64,000 nt of DNA from Prevotella sp. (lineage in GTDB: Bacteria; Bacteroidota; Bacteroidia; Bacteroidales; Bacteroidaceae). The notes below the pieces were generated by a model. It did no database searches and was not told where the DNA came from. It saw nothing but the letters and a program-made list of their open reading frames with translations. The DNA lies in NCBI GenBank assembly GCA_017524385.1, contig JAFWSS010000177.1:44932-108931 (forward strand). Direction: 5' to 3'. This document shows positions 34,826 through 41,392 of this stretch, in pieces (positions within the stretch are counted from its first letter, which is position 1; every line of letters starts with the position of its first letter). The translations under genes were made by a program, and so were the position numbers.

Positions 34826-35773
34826 CTATGTCCATTCGCCATGGTCATTGCTGTCGTTGATAGGTGGCGGGCCGTATGATGTAGGATCATAAGAAAAAGA
34901 TTCTTGCTCTTCAACATATTGGTCTATCATTTTTTTTATTTCAAGAGGTTTTATGTTGAAAGAAGAATACGTGGCGAAACTGTCGTCTGGTGAGACGAAG
35001 TCGGGACCTATGATAAATTTGTCAATCTGAGGTATGAACCGTCTTATATCCTTTTCAAGAATTTCAGTGAACTCAGCATCATTATTACCATCGACATCGA
35101 AGCGGATGTTTCCTTCGAAGTTACCATATTTCAATAGCATTTCATAAACGTTCAAATCCTTGTCATACAATACGATTTCCAAAGTGGCCGGGTGTATGTA
35201 CGCAGTATCAAATTCATAGTAGTAAGGAACTTTCCTTACATATAGATTAAGCAAGTGAGTCAGTTTTTCCAAGAATCTTGGATAATCTACCATTGGTAAT
35301 ATAGATGCTTTTGGTATGATGTTAGGAATGATGCTTTTCGGTGTGATAAATGACCGATATGTGCCTGCAAAAGGAAATGATTCATCGTCTCTATTTTGAG
35401 GTATGAATATGATTTCCACCATTCCCGTCTCAGGAGAGATGGTGATGCCTCTGGTTTCAATATCGTTATATTTATGGAAGGGAGCTCTGTTTCTACACAT
35501 CGGGCAAGTGATGGTTGCCTGTGATAAGCCTGGTCTCATCCTTTCTTCCAACACCGTGTTACAAGCAGGGCATTTGATTTTTATCTTTTCTATGATTTCC
35601 CTTTCTTTCTCCTTTTCTTCTTTTTGAGGAAAGGAGTTGGGGATATATTTGTTGAAAGGATTTTTCTGCTTGCACATCGGGCAAGTGATGCTTTTCTTTT
35701 CGAGACCAGGTTTGTTCTTTGTCGCCAGCACCGATTTACAATTCGGGCATTTGATTTTTATGATTTCATCCAT
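34826..35773 (-). CDS. Double zinc-ribbon protein ending in a YGPPP motif
   Basis: The 315-residue protein starts MDEIIKIKCPNCKSVLATKN, almost the same as the kinase encoded next, and has four CPxC knuckles making two zinc ribbons (to about residue 92). The remainder is an alpha/beta region without a recognised family. It ends in DPTSYGPPPIND and an acidic tail. It is the first gene of island B, 59 bp upstream of the pseudokinase-kinase gene, with a -7 box 113 bp before its start. The shared head and shared tail motif suggest that it interacts with both kinase proteins. Confidence 0.78.
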   Translation of the reverse strand: MDEIIKIKCPNCKSVLATKNKPGLEKKSITCPMCKQKNPFNKYIPNSFPQKEEKEKEREIIEKIKIKCPACNTVLEERMRPGLSQATITCPMCRNRAPFHKYNDIETRGITISPETGMVEIIFIPQNRDDESFPFAGTYRSFITPKSIIPNIIPKASILPMVDYPRFLEKLTHLLNLYVRKVPYYYEFDTAYIHPATLEIVLYDKDLNVYEMLLKYGNFEGNIRFDVDGNNDAEFTEILEKDIRRFIPQIDKFIIGPDFVSPDDSFATYSSFNIKPLEIKKMIDQYVEEQESFSYDPTSYGPPPINDSNDHGEWT

Positions 35774-35885
35774 GGCATTTTATGATTAAATGATTTGTTT
35801 GTTTTTCAATCATTCTGGCTTGATGGTAATTGCTGCGTATGTTCTGGCAGCTGGGGGTTCACCCAAAAGGTCGGCCATCGTTTTG

Positions 35886-35893
35886 CAAAGATA
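35886..35893 (-). promoter_or_regulatory. -7 box for the island B kinase operon
   Basis: TATCTTTG on the minus strand. It is divergent from the box at 35957, about 70 bp apart. The 295-bp intergenic region holds just these two promoters and their leaders. Confidence 0.6.
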
Positions 35894-35956
35894 ATCATTT
35901 TTTTCACATGGGATAGGATAAAAACAAGAAAAATGAAAAATCATCCTTTTTTTCAT

Positions 35957-35964
35957 TATCTTTG
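35957..35964 (+). promoter_or_regulatory. -7 box for the secreted repeat protein
   Basis: TATCTTTG followed by GC, about 105 bp before the ATG at 36069. Confidence 0.6.
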
Positions 35965-36068
35965 CAATGTCCTTTGGACAAGTAGGTGCCTCACTTGCGG
36001 AAGTCGTGGGTGGGACAACCCTTCATCCAAGCAAAGCGGAAAACCAACAATTCTAATATTTTTGAATC

Positions 36069-36527
36069 ATGAGCATGAAAAAACTTTCCATTATTCTTGC
36101 GATGCTGGCAATGGTCGCAACGGTCAGCGCAACAAAAATCTACCGTGGCAACAGCACCTATGTCGGGAATGTGGTCTATACTTGGGACGGCAAGCACCTC
36201 TACCAAGGCAACTCCACCTACGTGGGCAACATCCTTTACACTTGGGACGGCAAGCACCTCTATCAAGGCAACTCCACCTATGTGGGCAACATCCTCTACA
36301 CGTGGGATGGCAAGTGCATCTATCAGGGCAACTCCACCTATGTGGGCAACATCCTCTACACCTGGAACGGCAAAAACATATTTCGCGGCAACTCCACCTA
36401 CGTGGGCAACATCCTCTGCACGTGGGACGGCAAGCATCTTTATCAGGGCAACTCCACCTACGTGGGCAACATCACCTATACCGCCGACGGGCCAATCCCG
36501 CCTGTCATCATCTCACTGCTGTTGTAG
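36069..36527 (+). CDS. Secreted protein made of six 20-residue repeats
   Basis: The 152-residue product has a signal peptide (KKLSIILAMLAMVATVSA). Almost all of the mature protein is six near-identical 20-residue repeats of the form YQGNSTYVGNILYTWDGKHL. The last unit degrades to NITYTADG and a short hydrophobic tail closes the protein. Alternating Tyr/Val/Ile with NG and DG turns suggests a beta-solenoid or beta-propeller-like stack. I do not recognise a named family. The gene is divergent from the kinase operon. Its secretion and modular copies suggest surface or envelope exposure. Confidence 0.75.
   Translation: MSMKKLSIILAMLAMVATVSATKIYRGNSTYVGNVVYTWDGKHLYQGNSTYVGNILYTWDGKHLYQGNSTYVGNILYTWDGKCIYQGNSTYVGNILYTWNGKNIFRGNSTYVGNILCTWDGKHLYQGNSTYVGNITYTADGPIPPVIISLLL
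36138..36497 (+). repeat. Six tandem 60-bp coding repeats
   Basis: The 60-bp unit is conserved at DNA level, including at synonymous sites in long runs such as GCAACTCCACCTAYGTGGGC. This points to recent amplification or gene conversion and to possible copy-number variation. Confidence 0.9.
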
Positions 36528-36646
36528 GCGTGAACCCTGATTCGCAAGTATAAAATATGCTTGACAAGTGAGATGATAAGCATTTTTACAATTTCAACCT
36601 TCAATCTAAAAATTTCAATAATCCTTTTTAAATTACCATTTTTTGT

Positions 36647-36654
36647 TACTTTTG
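36647..36654 (+). promoter_or_regulatory. -7 box in front of the WG-repeat remnant
   Basis: TACTTTTG lies 29 bp before the ATG at 36683. Confidence 0.55.
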
Positions 36655-36682
36655 TATCGTCAAACACAAAAGAATACAGACC

Positions 36683-36894
36683 ATGAGAATATCGCTGTAT
36701 CAACTCATTGACATGTTTGTGACTGGCTCCAATGGCAAGTATGGATTTATTGACAAGTCTCGTAGGTTGGTCATACCTTGTCAATGGAAATGGCTGGCAT
36801 TTTCCACAATGATGATGGCTTGTGCTGGGTGAAAGATGACAATGATAGGTGTGGATTCATTGACAAGTCTGGAGCTAGTCCACCTATAGATTGA
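36683..36894 (+). pseudogene. Frameshifted WG-repeat protein remnant
   Basis: The first frame reads MRISLYQLIDMFVTG and then NGKYGFIDKSRRLVIPCQW, which is a WG (KWG) repeat. The next repeat continues in another frame: HNDDGLCWVKDDNDRCGFID plus KSG. Joining the two needs one frameshift near 36790. The original gene would have carried more repeats. It still has a promoter box upstream and a strong terminator at its end, so a short transcript of about 270 bases may still be made. The 420-bp gap between genes is filled by this unit. Confidence 0.7.
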
Positions 36895-36931
36895 TGGCTT
36901 GGGAAACAACCTTTTGGTTTCCCAAGCCATC
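36893..36931. terminator. Strong hairpin terminator between remnant and convergent gene
   Basis: GATGGCTTGGGAAAC pairs perfectly with GTTTCCCAAGCCATC (15 bp) around a 9-base loop. It sits at the stop of the WG remnant and 18 bp past the stop of the minus-strand gene at 36949, so it probably serves both. Confidence 0.8.
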
Positions 36932-36948
36932 ATCAGTATGATGCCGTT

Positions 36949-37389
36949 TTATGGGTAGGCATAAACCCAACGGGACAAGTAGTCTGGGTTCAAGCCAGTC
37001 CTTGCCACATAAGCAAAGATGTCATGATCCTTGTTGCCTAAAAATTCCGGGTGATTGTCGGCAAATGCGCGAATGGCGTCAGATAGTTTGTCTCTTTGGT
37101 CACAAACCTCAGGCCATTCCATGACAACATTATTGAAATAATCACCAAGTTCCTTTTTTGCTAATGCGAAGTCTTTTCCATTCTCGCTATTGGCATCGAT
37201 TTTGACGTCCTTCAAAAGATTCTCGGCACACTCATAGTAGTGTTCATAGGCCAGGAGCCCGTCTGCTTGTTTGGCGATTTCTTTTTTTGCACTATTGTCA
37301 CCATATGTCTCGTTTCCTGAAGATTGGCCACTCCAGTAAGCTATCCAACTGCAAACAACAATGGCTAAAATAAAAAAATAATTTTTCAT
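36949..37389 (-). CDS. Small N-terminally anchored protein of unknown function
   Basis: The 146-residue protein starts with one hydrophobic segment (YFFILAIVVCSWIAYWSG) that works as a signal anchor. The Cys is not in a good lipobox, so a lipoprotein is less likely. The rest is an acidic helical domain with conserved-looking Trp/Tyr residues (YEHYYECAENLLKD, ending LSRWVYAYP). No family is recognised. It converges on the WG-repeat remnant across a shared terminator. No clear promoter box is seen upstream. Confidence 0.6.
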   Translation of the reverse strand: MKNYFFILAIVVCSWIAYWSGQSSGNETYGDNSAKKEIAKQADGLLAYEHYYECAENLLKDVKIDANSENGKDFALAKKELGDYFNNVVMEWPEVCDQRDKLSDAIRAFADNHPEFLGNKDHDIFAYVARTGLNPDYLSRWVYAYP

Positions 37390-37487
37390 AAAATACTTTT
37401 TTTAATCCAACATAAATTTCTTGCTCTCTAGCCATTTATTACCGAAAAGTCAAAAAGGTAAACTGTCTATGAAAAAAATGATCATGC

Positions 37488-37555
37488 GCGGGCGTTCCCG
37501 CCCGCATCGATAGTAGCGACAATTTGTATTCGGGCGGCACAAGACCCGCCCCTAC
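37488..37555. repeat. REP-like GC-rich hairpins
   Basis: A GCGGGCG-type hairpin is followed by a copy of the GGGCGG-cacaaga-CCCGCCC element. Both lie between the small membrane-protein gene and the acyl-CoA ligase stop. Confidence 0.75.
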
Positions 37556-37558
37556 GAC

Positions 37559-39289
37559 TCAGCCGTTGGCCTGCTTTGCCATCTGTTCCAATGCCCTGTA
37601 GTCGGTCTTTCCCCTTTCCGTTTTTGGGAGTTGCGCAAGGAGCACCACCTCCTGGGGCATCATGTAGGCGGGTAGGTGTTGCCGGCAGGTTTGCAGGATG
37701 CTGTCTTTTAACGATTGCAGTTTTTGGGCGCCATTCTTGATGATGAGATCGCTTGTGGCTTGGCAACGCTGGGAAGCGTCGCCCCCTATGGGTTGCACAA
37801 ACGCCTTCAGGTGTGCAATGTGTTGTTCGTCGGCGACTCCCACCACGCAGCAATCCTCCACTTCGGGCAAAGCCATGATGACTTGTTCGATGCGGTATGG
37901 GGAGATTTTGGTCACCATCCCGTTGTCGTCGCGTGTGAGGATGAGTCGTTTCATCCTCCCGGTGATGAAGAGGATGCCGTCCTCGTCGAGGAATCCCAGG
38001 TCGCCGGTGTGCAGCCATCGCGTGCCGTCCGCATCGGTGTGGATGACCTGCTGCGTGGCCTCAGGGTTGTTGTAGTAACCCGCCATGAGGGTGGGGCCGG
38101 AGAAGCACACCTCACCCTCTTGGCCGTAGGTAAGTTCTTCGCCCGTGTTGGTGTCCACGATTTTGCAGTTGGTCTTCACCAGCGGACTGCCCACGCTGCC
38201 GGGTGGGTTGCGCCACGGCAGGGAGTATGTGGTGGCACAAGTCATCTCCGTCATTCCGGTGCCTTTGATGAGTCCTCCTTTCGCCCCGCAGCGTTTCAGA
38301 AGGCTGTTGACCTTCTTTTCCGTCTTGATGTCCATGTGTTCGCCCCCCGAAGCGAGAAACTTGAGTTGTGAGAGGTCGGCTCGTTCGATGTGGGGGATGT
38401 GCAGGATGGCATTCCAGTAGGTCGGGATGGTGAGGATGTGGTTGACGTGGTATCGTTGGACATACTCCACGAATTTCTCCGGTTGGTAGTGCGGTATGAG
38501 CGCCACTTTGAGGCCATGGGAAAGGTGTCTGAGGATGGTGCTCACCAAGCTGTAGTTGATGAAAGGCGGCAGGGTGGCCAGTAGACATTCCTGGCGTTGG
38601 TAGTCGATGCCCGCCAGCCCTTGGAAAATCTCAGCCTGCAGGTTGAGATTGGTGCATACCACCCCTTTCTGCGTTCCCGTGGTGCCGCTGGTGTGGGAGA
38701 TGAGCGCGAAGTCGTTGGAGGACCTGGCGGGGGGTGGCAAGTGGGTGGTGCTGCCTTGCAGGATGAAGTCCTCCCAAGTCTTCAAGGTCTTTAAGGATTC
38801 GTCGGACTTTGGGGGCGCTCCAGCCACCACGATAGCCTCCACATTGGTGTTTTCGATCACCTGGCTTGCCACGGCAAGGTTTCCTGCAAACATCAGCAAA
38901 ACGCGGCAGTTGGTTTCGTTGAGGTATCGGCAGGTGTCCTCTGCGTTGGCGAGGGGGTGTGTCATGTTGGCGATGGCGCCGATGCGGTTGATGGCATAGA
39001 AAGCCACGACGGCCTCGGGTATGCTTGGCAGGGCCACCGTCACGATGTCGTCGCGGGCGACACCCAGTGCCAGCAATGCCCTCGCGCATTGGTCGATGCG
39101 TTGGAAAAGTTCGCCGTAGGTGATGGCGGCATCGAGGTAGAGGATGGCGGTGTCGGAAGGGTGGTCGTGGTTGTTCTCCACCAGGAATTCATATACCGTG
39201 CTGTCGGGAATGGGAGCATCGATGTCGGTTTTCTGATAGTATTTCAGCCAGGGACGCTCTATGGAAGGCAAGCTCACAGCATGGTTCAT
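37559..39289 (-). CDS. AMP-forming acyl-CoA synthetase (ANL superfamily)
   Basis: The 576-residue ligase activates a carboxylic acid as acyl-adenylate and transfers it to CoA. The ANL motifs are in order: ISHTSGTTGTQKG (phosphate loop), GTGMTEMT, RWLHTGDLGFLDEDG and the C-terminal LPKTERGKTDYRAL with the catalytic Lys. The N-terminal segment resembles medium/long-chain fatty-acyl or aryl-CoA ligases. Its ATG overlaps the stop of the DUF4105 gene as ATGA, so the two are translationally coupled. The acid substrate is not predictable; no menaquinone genes are near to suggest MenE. Confidence 0.88.
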   Translation of the reverse strand: MNHAVSLPSIERPWLKYYQKTDIDAPIPDSTVYEFLVENNHDHPSDTAILYLDAAITYGELFQRIDQCARALLALGVARDDIVTVALPSIPEAVVAFYAINRIGAIANMTHPLANAEDTCRYLNETNCRVLLMFAGNLAVASQVIENTNVEAIVVAGAPPKSDESLKTLKTWEDFILQGSTTHLPPPARSSNDFALISHTSGTTGTQKGVVCTNLNLQAEIFQGLAGIDYQRQECLLATLPPFINYSLVSTILRHLSHGLKVALIPHYQPEKFVEYVQRYHVNHILTIPTYWNAILHIPHIERADLSQLKFLASGGEHMDIKTEKKVNSLLKRCGAKGGLIKGTGMTEMTCATTYSLPWRNPPGSVGSPLVKTNCKIVDTNTGEELTYGQEGEVCFSGPTLMAGYYNNPEATQQVIHTDADGTRWLHTGDLGFLDEDGILFITGRMKRLILTRDDNGMVTKISPYRIEQVIMALPEVEDCCVVGVADEQHIAHLKAFVQPIGGDASQRCQATSDLIIKNGAQKLQSLKDSILQTCRQHLPAYMMPQEVVLLAQLPKTERGKTDYRALEQMAKQANG

Positions 39290-40665
39290 GGCTTCTTGGT
39301 GGCTTTAGGCTGCTGTGCAGGCATCAACCTCGGTTTGAAATGCTTGCTGACGCACCGGGTGAGCAGGGTGGCGAAGATGAGTTGGTGGGGAATTTCCGGG
39401 TTGCCCGTCACCATGGGCAGGAGGGCCATCGTGACGAGGATGACGGCGGCATAGGGAAGCCATACGCGTCGGTGCCAAGGCTTTTTCCTGCCGACAAGCC
39501 ACAGCAGCAGCGGGATGAGATTGAACACCAAGAGCATCCAGTTCCAGAAAGTGCCGAACATCAGTGTGCACGAGGCGTAGAGCAGATAGGCCGAGATGAG
39601 TGCGTGTGCGATGAAGAGGATGGCATCGAGCGCATGCGGCAGCCTTCTCCAGTGCAGGAGCCATTGTGCGGCAGTGGCCAGCAAGGTCAGCAGCAGCAGT
39701 ATGGCGAATACCAGCGTGGGGGTCCATGCCGAAGGTTTGACCTGCAGTTGGTTTTGCAGCAGTGTGCGGGGGGCTTCCGCCAGTGCCGGACGACGGGCGC
39801 CGTCCAGCCCCACGATGTCGGTCTTTGGCAGGAGTTGCGCCCACAACGCAGGATTGATCATGATGTCGATGGGTTGTTGCTCTCGGGCGTAGGCGGTGAG
39901 GAAGGTGATTCCCATGAAGTCGAGCCATGGCGTCTGCCGGTAGATATGTGCGAAGCAGTCGCGTGTGCTGAGGGTGAGTGGCTCCACCTGTGGGAAGTTG
40001 AAGTCTTCCTTTTCCATCACCGTGCTGACACTTCGGAAGATGGTGGAGGTGCAGTTGTTGAATATGAAATCGAAGGGCAGTGTGTAGCCTTTCTTCACTT
40101 GGTTGTCCATCAACCTCCATAGTTCCTGCTTCTCGTGCAAGGTGAGGTTGAGCGTGTATTCCGTCACTCCCCGTTGCTCGTTGCGGTAACGCTCCATATA
40201 GGTCTCGTAGGGCACGGGTTCGTAGGCGGCTCTCATCTGTCCGGCGAGCAGCAGGAGGTTGAAGAGTGGTCCCGGTTCTTCGATGGTGTTGTAGGAATAG
40301 CAATAGTCGAGGTTGTGGACGGGACTTTTCAGCCGTAGTGCGCTGTGCCCCAAGGCATAAAATCCCTCCTCTCCCGGCGATGCGATGAGCAGGCTGACGA
40401 TGGCCAGGTTGCTGCTGTCGGGCAGCAGTTTTTCGCCGGCGTTGTCGGCAGGTGTCGCATTGGTCGTGGATGTTTCGGAGAGAGTTTCCGTGTTGTCCTG
40501 AGCCATGGACACGAAGGGCGTTGCCAGACAGGCAAGTGCCAGGATGATGACTGCCAAACGCAGAGACTGTTTGCGATTATCGGATTGCAAATCCTGATAT
40601 TCAGTGCGGTCGGATTGCAAATTCGCCCGAACGCCCAGATGCAAAGGCTGTTTGCTTTTCATCAT
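39286..40665 (-). CDS. DUF4105 (Lnb-like) periplasmic domain with C-terminal membrane helices
   Basis: The 459-residue protein has a late signal-like helix (RLAVIILALACLATPFVSMA), then a DUF4105 domain and about five transmembrane helices. GHSALRL and NNCTSTIFR provide the His and Cys of this papain-like domain, which is the periplasmic part of lipoprotein N-acyltransferase Lnb. A role in lipoprotein or lipid acyl transfer is thus possible, and the coupled acyl-CoA ligase gene fits lipid chemistry. About 40 residues before the signal helix are encoded by a repeated GGATTGCAAAT sequence and are unusual, so a shorter non-ATG start may be used. Confidence 0.8.
   Translation of the reverse strand: MMKSKQPLHLGVRANLQSDRTEYQDLQSDNRKQSLRLAVIILALACLATPFVSMAQDNTETLSETSTTNATPADNAGEKLLPDSSNLAIVSLLIASPGEEGFYALGHSALRLKSPVHNLDYCYSYNTIEEPGPLFNLLLLAGQMRAAYEPVPYETYMERYRNEQRGVTEYTLNLTLHEKQELWRLMDNQVKKGYTLPFDFIFNNCTSTIFRSVSTVMEKEDFNFPQVEPLTLSTRDCFAHIYRQTPWLDFMGITFLTAYAREQQPIDIMINPALWAQLLPKTDIVGLDGARRPALAEAPRTLLQNQLQVKPSAWTPTLVFAILLLLTLLATAAQWLLHWRRLPHALDAILFIAHALISAYLLYASCTLMFGTFWNWMLLVFNLIPLLLWLVGRKKPWHRRVWLPYAAVILVTMALLPMVTGNPEIPHQLIFATLLTRCVSKHFKPRLMPAQQPKATKKP
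40570..40640. repeat. GGATTGCAAATCC repeat inside the DUF4105 5' coding region
   Basis: CGGATTGCAAATCCTG (40581-40596) and CGGATTGCAAATTCG (40611-40625) are two copies of a palindrome-type unit. They produce the repeated LQSD segments in the predicted N-terminus. Confidence 0.65.
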
Positions 40666-40679
40666 AAGAGAGTCAAGTC

Positions 40680-41312
40680 TTATATGTCGGTATAAAATGC
40701 GAAGTGGTGCTCGTTGAATTGGCATTTTGCCAGTCCGAACCTCACCAGCCTTGCCAGGATGTTCACGGTGCGGTGATGTCCCACGCCGGAGGTGCGCTCC
40801 ACCTGCCGCAGGGTAGTGCCCGGCGGCCCGTCGAGTGCGCGCATCACCTGCCGCTCCTCCTCGCCGATGTTCACCAACAACCCTTTTGCGGCTTGTTCGT
40901 CGCGCCATATGCGCAGGTGCACGGGCGATGCAACGATGTTCTCGTCGGCCACACGGATGTAGGCCTTCCATTTGCCGTCGTCGCCAAGGGCCTTCACGGG
41001 TTTGCGCTTGGCCACCGGCACGGTGGCCACCACGATGGTGCGCCCCTCGGCCACGAAGGTCTCAAAGGTGATGTCGGCGGCGGGGTGGCAGTAGTGGCTG
41101 GCAGCTTCCTGCAACATGTATTTCTCCTCTTCGGACCTGACGCCTGAGAGGTGCCCGTCGTCGCGTACTCCGACAAGCAGGCGTCCGCCATCGGTGTTGG
41201 CGAATGCCGACACCGACTTGGCGAGTTTGCAGGCATCAGTGACTTTGTATTTGAAGTCCTGCTGTTGGTGCTCGCCTTCGTCGATGAGCCGTTGGAGGTA
41301 ATGACGTGGCAT
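40680..41312 (-). CDS. AlbA_2 (Schlafen-type) domain protein with winged-helix tail
   Basis: The 210-residue protein has an N-terminal AlbA_2/DUF294-style ATP-binding-like domain (about 8-120). Typical is the Glu-rich EGEHQQQDFKYKVTDACKLA helix, then AFANTDGGRLLVGVRDDGH and KAYIRVADENI. The C-terminal 60 residues form a helix-turn-helix (TTLRQVERTSGVGHHRTVN). Proteins of this kind are putative transcriptional regulators related to the Schlafen core. It precedes the DUF4105/ligase pair by 14 bp and is probably in the same transcript. The target is unknown. Confidence 0.8.
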   Translation of the reverse strand: MPRHYLQRLIDEGEHQQQDFKYKVTDACKLAKSVSAFANTDGGRLLVGVRDDGHLSGVRSEEEKYMLQEAASHYCHPAADITFETFVAEGRTIVVATVPVAKRKPVKALGDDGKWKAYIRVADENIVASPVHLRIWRDEQAAKGLLVNIGEEERQVMRALDGPPGTTLRQVERTSGVGHHRTVNILARLVRFGLAKCQFNEHHFAFYTDI

Positions 41313-41337
41313 GGTGCTGCTCTCTGTTGTTTTTTTT

Positions 41338-41384
41338 CTAGGGTTTTCCTAGATTTTCTAGATTTTCTAGATTTTCCTATAACT
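41338..41384 (-). repeat. 9-bp-period CTAGAAAAT array after GH35
   Basis: In the sense of the GH35 gene this reads as CTAGAAAAT, CTAGAAAAT, CTAGGAAAA, then CCCTAGAAA. It lies directly between the GH35 stop and the AlbA_2 gene. Confidence 0.75.
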
Positions 41385-41392
41385 TCCTCTTC

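Noticed and set aside
36138-36497. Possible CRISPR array
   Set aside because: The 60-bp units are contiguous, in frame and coding, with no variable spacers.
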